Shown piece after piece: positions 53,001 through 61,661 of a DNA stretch of 64,000 bases. The stretch covers positions 9,770,501-9,834,500 of the forward strand of contig NC_058498.1 in assembly GCF_020382885.2 (NCBI RefSeq), written 5' to 3'. Position numbers and translations under genes: made by a program. Each line of letters starts with the position of its first letter. Position 1 is the first letter of the stretch. The notes under the pieces are model-generated. The model ran no database searches, had not been told where the DNA came from, and was given only the letters and a program-made list of their open reading frames with translations. The stretch comes from Scatophagus argus. Lineage: Eukaryota; Chordata; Actinopteri; Scatophagidae.

Positions 53001-54558
53001 TCAGAACCAACCTGAGAACCAGACCCAATCACATGTCTTTATCCAGAATTGACAATGCCCAGAAACATCCCAGGCACTGCAACATAACAAGAAAATCAAA
53101 AAATATAGGCAGATGGCAGGGACTGTGCAGATAGCACCACACACTTCTAGTCTGTCAAAAATAATCACTGAGAGGAATTTTTTGTATGAGTCTGTGCATT
53201 ATCTTTTTAAGAAAATCCTGAATGTCACACCTTAAACAGTTATTTGGCATGGTGATTCTTTTGCAGTTTTTAACCATACCTGATATTGGGGTCTGCTCCC
53301 TGTTGAAGCAACATTTTCAAGCAGCGTGTGTTCTTTTCAGTCTCTTTGCCAACAGCCAAGTGTATCGCAGCAACCCCTTTTCTGCCCACCAGGTCGGGAC
53401 GTGCACCTTGTGAAAGAAGAAGCTGCACAGATCTGCCAAGGAAGAGCAAACTGTTACAATCTGACATCCGTTCTATTGTAGCAAACAGTATAACTGTACT
53501 GATATCGGGATATGATGTCCTGATATACACAAATGCAATCCATGAAGCTGACCGCTCTTTGTATCTTTAAAATGGTGAATGACAGGTCACCTTCCAAAAT
53601 GCTGCCACTTCAGTTGTTTCTGTATTTGGCACAAACACTGATGGCCCTCTAATATTAAGTCAGTATCATACACTATATAGAAAAGTATTGGGACACTCCA
53701 CCATTTCAACAACAAGGACCTTAATCACACGGTATTCTAAATACACAGACAGCTTTGCAGCTACAACAGCTTCCGCTTCTTCTGGGAAGTATTTCCACAG
53801 GATTTTTTTTTTGTCCATTCATGGTGTAGAGCATTGTGAGATCTAGTACTGATGTCAGACAAAAAGCCCTGGCTCATAATCTCCATTTCAATTCATCCCA
53901 AAAGTGTTGGGATGAATTGGGATGGGTTTTGAGGTCAGGACTCTGTGTGGGTCAGTCAAGTTCTTCCACACCAAACTCATCCAGCCATGTCCTTATGGAC
54001 TTTGCTTTGTGCACTTGGGATACAGTCATGCTGGAATAGAAAAAGGCCTTCCCCAAACTGTTGCCACAAAGTTGGAAGCATAGCATTGTCCAAAATGTCT
54101 TGGTATGCTGAAGCATTAAGATTTCCCTTCACTGGAAGTAAACAGCCTTGCCCAACCCCATAAAAAGATGTGTCTGTATATTTTTGTCTATATAGTGTAT
54201 CTGCACATTAATGTTTATCAGGAAACATTAACACAAAATTTGAATTTAAAGCTCTGTGGTTTGAGGACCTCAGAGACACCAAAGCACGTACGAAGTGATT
54301 ATAAATTAGAAAGAATTGGACAAAATGTTCATCAATGTTCATCAAATACACTTAATCTGCTTTCACCATTGGATCAGGAAAATGGGATAAGTTAAGATTG
54401 CACAAAATGGTCAGCTACTACAGTCACAGCTGTCACGTCTTATCAACAAAAGGCATGTCTGAACAAAACACAGTGAAGCGGTCAGAGCATCACCTAGGTT
54501 CTCCATCTTTCACAGCTTTACACAGTTGACTTTCGAGCCTCGTCGTCTTTCGATCCAT
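46845..54558 (-). CDS. ankle1: Ankyrin repeat and LEM domain-containing protein 1 (structure-specific DNA nuclease)
   Basis: Nine coding exons join in frame to 1174 residues (exons listed separately). Order: start MDRKTTRLESQLCKAVKDGE; ankyrin repeats over about residues 22-125 (RKGVAAIHLAV, DGLTPLHIAALWGC); a long Ser-rich, probably disordered region (about 150-908); a LEM domain (909-947, from MTDKELRIRLVELGESPG); a GIY-YIG nuclease domain (about 1010-1174). The nuclease shows FNYLLLDP and FYVGKGK (1047-1053) for the two signature strands, then RSRPYSHLYEA, EAYTREACMVEA with the conserved Glu, and LTNQ. Family knowledge: ANKLE1, like worm LEM-3, is an endonuclease that cuts branched DNA and chromatin bridges at the end of cell division. 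The human protein is about 615 residues, so this one is nearly twice as long, almost all from exon 5. Introns 1, 6 and 8 contain transposon relics. Confidence 0.96.
47288..47432. mobile_element. LINE/SINE 3'-end-like fragment in ankle1 intron 8
   Basis: It begins with GATA repeats followed by TACTTTATTCATCCCCAAGG, a motif widespread in fish as the 3' end of non-LTR retrotransposons. An A-rich stretch follows (to about 47432). Identification is by pattern memory only. Confidence 0.4.
47707..47839 (-). CDS. ankle1: ankle1 coding exon 8
   Basis: Acceptor ccatgacag|AAA, donor CATTG|gtgagt. Encodes KVQHILQVWNAEQGVISLHC and EAYTREACMVEAI, which carries the conserved nuclease Glu. Confidence 0.96.
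47940..48102 (-). CDS. ankle1: ankle1 coding exon 7
   Basis: Acceptor cttctctgatag|AGT, donor CCAAG|gtaagg. Encodes TFIRAVFYVGKGKRSRPYSH, the core of the nuclease signature. Confidence 0.96.
48353..48516 (+). mobile_element. Tc1-like transposon derivative, copy 2 (ankle1 intron 6)
   Basis: It reads GMVRGCFSGVGLSPSLPMKG in one frame, then jumps to the 3' non-coding end of the element. It finishes with the terminal repeat GAATACTTTTGTCTATATAG ending in TG at 48516. Only about 165 bases survive. The left terminus is not clear. Confidence 0.75.
48854..49022 (-). CDS. ankle1: ankle1 coding exon 6
   Basis: Acceptor atttccgcag|ATT, donor CCAAG|gtggct. Encodes DLGYSPEMCQALRTFELPDC and ends in FNYLLLDP, the first strand of the GIY-YIG domain. 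Confidence 0.95.
49480..51924 (-). CDS. ankle1: ankle1 coding exon 5 (large central exon with LEM domain)
   Basis: A single open exon of 2445 bases. Acceptor cctacacag|CTG, donor CAGACAG|gtaatg. The first 760 residues are rich in Ser, Asp, Glu and Pro with little predicted order. Short basic/Ser stretches (e.g. SYFSPRRSREDSD, RTRSRLSRCSLRTSKTPES) could be phosphorylation or nuclear-targeting sites. The LEM domain is near the end. Confidence 0.96.
52240..52363 (-). CDS. ankle1: ankle1 coding exon 4
   Basis: Acceptor tttatgtag|GAA, donor TACT|gtaaga. Encodes the end of the ankyrin region (EGNTPGQLAEKEENRK, CAQLLQEF) and the beginning of the acidic linker. Confidence 0.9.
52528..52633 (-). CDS. 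ankle1: ankle1 coding exon 3
   Basis: Acceptor tcttccag|GTC. Encodes SSDGLTPLHIAALWGC and KLLLMNGGNPNSKDN. I chose donor GATAAT|gtgaga over the earlier AACA|gtaaag, because only the former keeps exon 4 in the frame that reads EGNTPGQLAEKEENRKCAQL. Confidence 0.88.
53280..53432 (-). CDS. ankle1: ankle1 coding exon 2
   Basis: Acceptor ccttggcag|ATC, donor TCAG|gtatgg. Encodes ankyrin repeat sequence including LLLSQGARPDLVGRKGVAAI and MLLQQGADPNI. Intron 1 upstream carries a Tc1 derivative. Confidence 0.93.
53671..54197 (-). mobile_element. Tc1-like transposon derivative, copy 3 (ankle1 intron 1)
   Basis: Terminal inverted repeats CACTATATAG (53671-53680) and CTATATAGTG (54188-54197) are each flanked by TA (53669-53670 and 54198-54199), the Tc1 target dinucleotide. 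The transposase remnant lies on the - strand (about 54170 down to 53790) and is frameshifted. It starts at the same internal point as copy 1. The element is 527 bases against about 1.6 kb for a full one. Confidence 0.9.
54494..54558 (-). CDS. ankle1: ankle1 coding exon 1
   Basis: Start codon at 54558-54556. Encodes MDRKTTRLESQLCKAVKDGEP plus two bases. Donor CCTAG|gtgatg. The short N-terminus leads straight into the ankyrin region, as in the human protein. Confidence 0.88.
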
Positions 54559-54839
54559 GACCGTCCATCCAGCGTTATCCGTTTAAAGATTAGCTATTAA
54601 CATTTTCTGAATTAGCCCATGGTCGAAACCCGAGCTGCAAGTTATGATAATTTCGAAGCTAGCTTGCTAAACAAATAGCGACAGAGTGCTATTAGTGTGC
54701 CCGTACCTAGCAAGCTAACGTTACGATTTTAAATACAGTTAGCCAACGGCTTATGTGTATTATCCTTAATTTTGTCCCTTAAACGCGTGGAGAGATGTAC
54801 TGTTTCAAAATATAAAAGCCAGTGATTTATCCACGTAAT

Positions 54840-55000
54840 AACAACTTTCGAGAAGCTGCGCGACTATTGTGATTGAATTTCCCTCCAACAACGACGCACA
54901 CTATTCTCTTTGTTGGTAGGAAGCGGAAGTCCTGCCCATAGATGAGACTGACTGATCTGATTGGACAATGCTTTCAATGCACCCAATCGGGCGAGACCGT
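54840..55000 (-). promoter_or_regulatory. Probable ankle1 promoter, TATA-less
   Basis: Upstream of the ankle1 start there is an ETS-type site (GCGGAAGT at 54923-54930 on the + strand). Two CCAAT-type motifs lie close by (ATTGG at 54960-54964, CCCAATCGG at 54982-54990). No TATA box is visible. This mix is typical of cell-cycle or housekeeping promoters. The transcription start is not determined. Confidence 0.4.
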
Positions 55001-55318
55001 AGTTGAAGGTAGCCTTATGATCGATACCTGTCAGAGCCAGTCTCTGTATCACTTTGGTACACACCCTTTTTCTTTACCTATTTACAAATATAAACATGGC
55101 TTATGTGCAGTTTGTACGTAATGTTCGAGTAATAGACATAACCATTCTTTGGAAGAAGAATGGAAAAAAATGGTTACTCTATTGAGCATTATAACCTTAC
55201 TTCGTTTAAACGGTGTGCACCATTTCAGAAACCTAACTCAAGTTAAGGCGATGTCTTGCGTTTTCATTGCATATTTTGTATAAAATTACAATCCAGTAAC
55301 AAGATACTGACAAGCCAC

Positions 55319-55324
55319 TTTATT
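55319..55324 (-). terminator. Polyadenylation signal AATAAA of the alkaline phosphatase gene
   Basis: TTTATT on the + strand reads AATAAA on the - strand, 285 bases after the stop codon. It is the first canonical signal seen in that direction. Confidence 0.55.
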
Positions 55325-55507
55325 CAAGATATTTCAATAATAATTGCAGCATATTTTCATATAAATAAACTCAGTGAAGTGTTTGGTCATGGTTCTGTGC
55401 AATAATAACATAAGGCTATCTGAACAAAAGGAAATTATTTAAAAATGGCAGTGATCATGAAATTGTGTAACTAAACAGCTTTTAAATCCCACACAGAAAG
55501 TGTGAAT

Positions 55508-55544
55508 AATAATAATAATAATTTTTTTTTTTTTTTTTTTTTTT
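55508..55544. repeat. (AAT)n followed by (T)n
   Basis: Short AAT repeats run into about 23 T, inside the presumed 3' untranslated region of the alkaline phosphatase gene. Confidence 0.85.
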
Positions 55545-55608
55545 AGAAAAATACTGCATACATAGCACTGCTATTCCAAAATCAGGACAATTTCTCCAAA
55601 AGCTTTCA

Positions 55609-55877
55609 TCAGAGGGAGAAGAGAAGGAGGCCCATCAGGATGAGCAGCAGCAGCAGACTGGGGTGGATGGATCGAGCATGGTTGGGCAAAGGCAGGGCGC
55701 AATCTTCGTAGGGCTCCAGACAACCAGCATAAGCCATGACGTGGGCAATATAGCTCTGCTCCTGGACCCCATGGAAAAGGTGAGACATAGGACCTTTGGC
55801 AAAGATAGCTACATCCTCTATGCCGTGGGTCTCTGACTCAAGAGGGACGGGAGCCTGCTGACGGTAATCCTTATCCG
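55609..55877 (-). CDS. alpi: alkaline phosphatase coding exon 11 (terminal)
   Basis: Acceptor tttcctcag|CGG. Encodes [40 protein letters not shown] and the hydrophobic GPI-signal tail. Stop TGA at 55609-55611. Confidence 0.96.
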
Positions 55878-58800
55878 CTGAGGAAAAATGGGGAAAAGGA
55901 GCATAACATTAGCTATGCCATTGTTTGTTGGCACAAGTACATGTAATTGCTAACCTACAATTTGTCAGAGGGGTTTGTTATGGACAGACACCTAGCAATA
56001 TGATGACATTCAATCCAGCTAAATGGCAAACAACTCAAATATTTGACACTGTATTGACATAGATAAGAATAGAATAAGTTTTATAGTCGTAGTATTAATC
56101 ACAGAGCTGTTGTATTATTGCATTGTGTTGTTTACAAAAAAGAAAAATACCATACTCCCATTCTTGCCTTTCTACAACTGTTCTGTACAGGGTTAATTTA
56201 AAAAATCTTTTTGTCTTCAAAGTGTTAAATGGTTTCACCCCCTCTTATACTATAGAACCATTTTCCCCATATCACATTGTGAGAGAAGTGAGATTGCCTG
56301 ACCAAAATCTTGTATCTGTCCTGAGATCCAGGACTAGATATTATTGGGCCTTCTTTATTAACTCTGGAGTTATCTTGTCTTTAAGGATTCAATTCTTCCC
56401 TGTGCCTCTACAGTAGGTATCCTCCTACACCACAAGATGGAGCTACAATATTATTTGATGTTTTATAAAAAGATCATTAATGCAGACTCACATGAAATTG
56501 TCTCATTCATATCTGGGCGAGTTCCATTGACAATCTTGTATCCTGGTCCATTTCCATACACAGCAGTGGTGAAGTGCTTGTTGTCATCAGCAAGTGATCT
56601 AGACACCCCTGTAAAACCACAGAACAAATTAATTTGTTCAAACACTTGTTCAAGTTTGTTCAAACTGGAAACAACAGATGATATTCGTGTTTTATTACAA
56701 AGGCAAGATCGGCTCAGCTCTTATCACATTCTTCAAGTGCATTTTACCGAAAACGGAGTTTCCTCTGGAGGAGTATCCTCCAAATGCAAAGACATGAGAG
56801 TGGTCAGCAGTGACCACAGTCAGAGTGTCCAGCTCACTGGTGAGTTCAGCTGCTCGCCCAACTGCTCGGTCAAACTCAACAGCCTCATGGAGAGCTTTTT
56901 TGGCCTTTGATGCATGGTGTGCGTGGTCAATTCTCCCACTTAAAGTCAAAAAGTAAATATTGAGAAATAAGCAAAAGCAGTATGTTTCTTATATTAGTGA
57001 CTGAGTTACTATATTTGTTTTCATAACTCTTATTCATGTTATGTGGATTTACTGTGACATAAATTCTTAAAAAATTTCAAATCTTAATGTGATGTATGAA
57101 GATCATGTCAATGTAACTCCAATAACCTAGACAAAACTAAAATTATTTCCAAAGTAATATATCTAGTATCTGAAAGTTGATGTCACACAATAGTCTGTGG
57201 TGTTAAAATTACCCATTGTTAGATTAAATTATTAAATTAAAAAGTTATTTTGCATGCCTTTTGAATTAGAAAATCAGATGTTTGAAGTTTGAGTGTTTAA
57301 ATTTCAATTCAGTTTTCAGCTGTACTTCATTTATGGTGTAAAAGGGATAGTTACACTGATGGCTTAACATGCATAATGTGGTTGTTTGCTGACAGAAAAT
57401 AATACACTTATCTTCCACAAAGAGGAAATATCCCTTTGGGTTCTTGCTGAGAATCTTAATTGCTTTCTCCACCATTTCTGTAAGTGAGGGGTCCATGGAT
57501 GGATCACGGTCCAACTCGTAGCGGCAGTCGCTAGGCTCAAAGAGACCTAAAGGCAGAGAGAAACACCAAGCCTTAACTTAACATCTTCCCTGGCACAAAC
57601 TTGTTTACTGAGGCTGTAAAAGTGAAGGTTATCTTTTGTTGTTTTAACTGAGACTCTGCTTGATTCAATTCAATTCAATTTGCTCGCATTCATTTGTGCA
57701 CCAAATCTGATTTATTTGAGAAGTGTCTTGAATGGTTAACTGATTATCAGTCTCGTTACTGATTAAAGTTCAGTAGGGTTTGGACGTAATAGCTGAATGG
57801 TTCCTTTACAGTCATCATGTTCATAATAATTCAAGCAAGTTTTATGACTTTGTCCTGCTTATAGGCTCCTGCTGTTCTTAATTCTGTATGTACAGTTACT
57901 GGTAAATTGAACAGTTTTTCTTACCCATCAGGAAGTCTGTATTTTTAGGATTGATGGCATCAAAATCAGCTTTGTTCCAAACATATGAAGATTTCTGTGG
58001 GTAATGAATAAAAACAAACAAATAATTTTTTGAAGGTCGGGGAAGGGATTGCAAAACTGTTTTTTAAATCACTAATGTAATGGATGAAAATGCTTGTAAA
58101 ATCTACAATTTACCTTTTTGTTCTTCAACCACTCCATAACAAGATTCCGTCCATCATTTCGGTCTCCTGTACTTGTAGTTGGATACTCTGGGTCTTGCAT
58201 GTTTTTGGGAAACATGTACCGACGACCTCCACCAAGAATGACCTGGATCAAGAGACGTGGGCGCATTTTATATATATTTTTGCTTAATCTTAATATCGCC
58301 TCATACAGATTTGGTTCGTTTTAACATGTGCCAATGGAAATTCTGTGTCATCCAGGTCAAGAAATTGAGGCTTTGGTGATGCATTGCTTCGCTGCAAAAA
58401 TATCACTATATTACGGCTTACATTTATCTCCGTGTTGTAAACCAGCTGGTGAGCAATGTCACGGCAGCCATTTTGGACAGCCTCAGGGGTGAGGTCAGAG
58501 TCTGAATACCAGCTTCGGTCAGCAGAGTGAGCATAACTTGCTCCAGGAGAGGCATGTTGTACTCTGGTGGTGGTGACGATTCCCACTGATTTTCCTGAGA
58601 CACACAGAGCGGCTTTGGTCATTACTTTTCTACTGATAATATTTACATGGATATGTACACTTAGGAGACATTAAAGAAACGTTATCTACTATCAAAAACA
58701 AGATTCAAATGTTTTTTTAAACCACACTAAAGAGTAAGATTACAGAGTAACAGTAAATAATCATAATGAAAGACCCATCTAAACAGTGTCAGAGGAGATA

Positions 58801-61589
58801 CATTGTAGTCTAAATGAAATCACTGTAAAATAAAAGTCAAGGTCAAGATGTTTTTTTAATGCCATTTCAGTGTTTTGTGAACAGTGAAACGAGACAGCTT
58901 TCCTCCAGGGACCAGGTGCTACACTAGAATTCTAAACACACCTGTAATTTAAAATTCAGGCATAAAGCTCCGTGAACCTTAACCTACCTGCTTTCTTGGC
59001 ACGGTCCAGAACCGACGAAACCTCATTGTCAAAGCTAGCATTACAGTTGGACCTTGGGGTAGCGGCAGTGACACCCAGGGTGCCGTAGTTGGCCTTCACA
59101 CCACATAAGTAAGCTGTGGCTGTGCCAGCACTGTCCGGCATCTGCTGATCCACGTTGTATGTCTGCAGGGGCCAAATAAAGTCACACACGTTAATATGAA
59201 CATTTATCATCTCAGCAGGTGTAGCAGGTGTTCTTGTCAACAGTGACTTACAGAGAGAGTCACAGCATATTGCTAACTAGGTGGGCATGTACATGTATTA
59301 ATACAGGCAATACAATCGGGAATTTTTTAACATTGGTAAGTTAAACTTAGTTGTTGTCTGTGTAGTAAAAGGCCATTTGAATTGGGATAGGATAGCAGAT
59401 TCCAGTTCTGTGTTTTAATATTTGCAGCCATGAGGAAACAAATCAAGTGATACCAATGCATGTGTGGTGTTTTCATGTGAACAGTATGTAGCGGGATGTG
59501 TCGATGGGGTAGGGAGAGCAGGCTGACCTTGGATAGGGCCACGTGCGGGAAGGTATCCATAACCAGACTGGTCTCCTCCCCTGATTTCCCTGCCAACTGG
59601 CCTTTGAGGATTCGTGCAGCAGTCACTGTTGTAACCCCCATACCTGGAAGCAGGTGGAAACGCACCTGAGTGTTAGATAGCATCAACCAGTAAGGCACAG
59701 GGCTGCCATTGTGCTCTGGCAACCTCATATGGCTCAGCTGATGATGAGAGTTGGTGAAAGGTTGGTGAAAGGCATCTGAGTTATTTAAAACCACAAAATA
59801 ATAAATAATACAGCAAACCAGACAAATATTCCATTTTTTTCCTCTTTTACAATCCTGATTATTCTGTCTTATATTTCCTGAAAAATCCAAGACACCTTGT
59901 GCAACTGTGTCCTGTGTTGTCCATTGCTGGATTATAGTTTCAGACTGAATGAAGCATTAACTATTTTTCTTTCTGCACTGCAATTATGTGTGAGAAGCTA
60001 CATGTAAACCACGTTATCATTTTGTCATTGTGGTCATGTAACTCAGTATAAATCCTTCTGTGAAAATCGTGTCAAACTAGTTTTGTAAAGATAAATACGA
60101 AAAATGTTAAGTCAATGTTAGTTGCTTAGGTTTAAGGTCAAATATGTCTTTAAATGTCATTGAATTGTGATGTGATAAAATGTGAGTGATCAAACCTGAA
60201 CACAGATAAAACATTTAATGTTCTGCTATCAGCATGTTTATGGACAACTGTAATCATAAATCCATGGATCATCTATAAATTTCTACTGAAGTGGAACTGA
60301 AGTGGAATCCTAATCTTGGATCATAGAGATAAAAAAAAAAGAACGTGAACAGCAGAAAATAATTTCTCAGCGTGTGTGGTGCTGGGTCAATTCAGAATGA
60401 ACCATCATAAAATATCAGGTTATCTTGCTTGACTTGTATACATGAGATTAAAATTAATTATTAATAGCTATATAATTGTTAATAAATCATCAACTGAGCT
60501 TCTGATCAGAACTAGCACAACTTGTACATGGGAGATCTGCTAATCAGTCATCCTGCCAGTTTAGAGATTATAGCATTAAAAGGACTTGTAGTTGACTTAA
60601 TAGAAAACCTAAAACTTGAGCTATGCAACTTATTTGATCACTGCAGTGACTTACCTTTTTTGGTGTTCAGGGGAGTCAGGGACACAAGGAATTAACAACA
60701 CATACAGGGTAGACTGTGGTTTAGCCTGAGTTCATTTTGTTGCGCTTGGCTTTCCATGCAGTAGTAACTGCTGGTGATCAGATGTCAACATTCATCTCCT
60801 TCTACCCATAAACCCACACATTCTGGGGTCACATAGTGCTCTGGGTTTGCAGTGTATTCTCTCTTTCCAATGGTGAACTAACACCACAATAAAGGTTAAG
60901 AAAGATAAGAAAAAAACTGCTTAAACTGTAGGAAAGTTCCTTTCCAAGACTCACCGTCCCCCAGGAAGAGGATGATGTTCTTGGCTTGGTGGAGATTCGG
61001 TTGAACATTGAGGGCAGTGTGAAGAGCCTGCTTCCCTTTGTTGTTCCAGTAGCTGGCGTGGAGCTCTTCCTCTATAAGCGTGAAAAGAAACGATATAATA
61101 GTTGACAAGCTGAAGTGGCGTATTAAATGGACTTTAACACTGTAAGTCTACATTGGGTAATGCTGTTATTTTTTCTGACTTGCCATAACAGCTGCATGAA
61201 CACCAACACTGGCTGACAATTAGAATTAGGAATGAAATAAGCAAAGTCAGATAAGCCAAAATTAATGACAATGAACAATGATATTTTCTGTAGTATCAGT
61301 AGAGCAACCTATTTTCTTAAAGAGTATAAATATAACACTTCCACTCCATTGAGAATATTATTTTTCTCACCAGGTATAACATTTTTTTTCTTTCATGAAT
61401 TCAAAGTTGCTGTGTATTGTAGACCATGTCTTTGTGTGTGAAATCCAGCTACATCTGACAGCAAGCATTCATAGTTTCTGCACATTCTTAGAAAACATTT
61501 AACACACCCTTACCTGAAACGGACACTGTCCACGGCACTGAAATGAAAATCAGAAATCCAGTAAGAATTAGTTTGTGTTTGCTGGCCAT
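55609..61589 (-). CDS. alpi: Alkaline phosphatase, intestinal-type, GPI-anchored
   Basis: Eleven coding exons join in frame to 523 residues, close to the usual 520-535. The enzyme hydrolyses phosphate monoesters outside the cell using two Zn and one Mg; in the gut it also dephosphorylates bacterial lipopolysaccharide (family knowledge). Seen here: signal peptide [20 protein letters not shown] (cut near residue 25); metal ligand in FLGDGMGV (Asp64); nucleophile Ser114 in [24 protein letters not shown]; Mg-site Glu in [14 protein letters not shown] (Asp336, His340); TADHSH (Asp377, His378); ETHGIEDV (His452). The C-terminus ends in a hydrophobic tail ([18 protein letters not shown]) preceded by a plausible anchor-attachment region. 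The 11-exon compact layout fits the intestinal class better than the tissue-nonspecific gene. The paralogue number cannot be decided. Oddities: a shifted donor in intron 8, and Ile after HisGly where Gly is usual. Confidence 0.96.
56150..56420 (+). pseudogene. LINE reverse-transcriptase C-terminal relic in alkaline phosphatase intron 10
   Basis: The + strand reads [20 protein letters not shown], then [20 protein letters not shown] and [10 protein letters not shown]. This matches the pattern of fish L2/CR1-type LINE ORF2 C-termini: 'K-LL-VFK-LNG-APSYI..L-PY-P-R-LRS-D..LL-VPR-R-K..G-RAFS'. It is frameshifted towards the 3' end and antisense to the host gene. Confidence 0.6.
56492..56608 (-). 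CDS. alpi: alkaline phosphatase coding exon 10
   Basis: Acceptor gttttacag|GGG, donor TTTCAT|gtgagt. Encodes [20 protein letters not shown] and [15 protein letters not shown], with possible glycosylation sites NGT and NET. Confidence 0.96.
56748..56938 (-). CDS. alpi: alkaline phosphatase coding exon 9
   Basis: Acceptor gactttaag|TGG, donor TTTTCG|gtaaaa. Encodes [20 protein letters not shown] and [17 protein letters not shown], with four Zn ligands. Confidence 0.95.
57408..57546 (-). CDS. alpi: alkaline phosphatase coding exon 8
   Basis: Acceptor tgcctttag|GTC. Encodes [20 protein letters not shown] to GYFLFVED. The usual donor position after GAAG reads ATAAGT, not GT. The frame is kept only by a GT five bases further on (GATAA|gtgtat), joining to exon 9 as FVEDNGRIDH instead of the usual FVEGGRIDH. 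Confidence 0.85.
57925..57994 (-). CDS. alpi: alkaline phosphatase coding exon 7
   Basis: Acceptor acccacag|AAA, donor GATGG|gtaaga. Encodes [20 protein letters not shown]. Too short to stand out as an open frame, but required for continuity. Confidence 0.95.
58114..58242 (-). CDS. alpi: alkaline phosphatase coding exon 6
   Basis: Acceptor ttgatccag|GTC, donor AAAAAG|gtaaat. Encodes [20 protein letters not shown] and [13 protein letters not shown]. Confidence 0.97.
58422..58594 (-). CDS. alpi: alkaline phosphatase coding exon 5
   Basis: Acceptor gtgtctcag|GAA, donor ATAAAT|gtaagc. Encodes [20 protein letters not shown] and [10 protein letters not shown]; the Arg in ADR corresponds to the phosphate-binding Arg of the family. 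Confidence 0.96.
58988..59162 (-). CDS. alpi: alkaline phosphatase coding exon 4 (active-site serine)
   Basis: Acceptor ccctgcag|ACA, donor GCAG|gtaggt. Encodes [20 protein letters not shown] with the phosphorylated Ser, then [16 protein letters not shown] holds a possible N-glycosylation site. Confidence 0.97.
59528..59643 (-). CDS. alpi: alkaline phosphatase coding exon 3
   Basis: Acceptor ctgcttccag|GTA, donor TCCAAG|gtcagc. Encodes [20 protein letters not shown] and [11 protein letters not shown]. Confidence 0.96.
60955..61071 (-). CDS. alpi: alkaline phosphatase coding exon 2
   Basis: Acceptor cgcttatag|AGG, donor GGACG|gtgagt. Encodes [20 protein letters not shown] and ends in ILFLGD, bringing the first metal-ligand Asp. 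Confidence 0.96.
61514..61589 (-). CDS. alpi: alkaline phosphatase coding exon 1
   Basis: Start codon 61589-61587. Encodes the signal peptide [20 protein letters not shown] plus TVSVS. Donor TTTCAG|gtaagg. Confidence 0.93.
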
Positions 61590-61650
61590 GGTATTGACTT
61601 TATACAAATGAGAAAAGCTGAATACATGAGCCCTTGTCTGCACGCTGAGG

Positions 61651-61661
61651 TCCCTTTATAG
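61651..61661 (-). promoter_or_regulatory. TATA box of the alkaline phosphatase gene
   Basis: On the - strand the sequence reads CTATAAAGGGA, 62 bases upstream of the ATG. This places transcription start about 30-40 bases before the start codon. A TATA promoter fits a tissue-restricted gene. Confidence 0.7.

Noticed and set aside
53836-54163. Open frames on the + strand inside ankle1 intron 1
   Set aside because: They are the reverse complement of the Tc1 transposase remnant, not genes.
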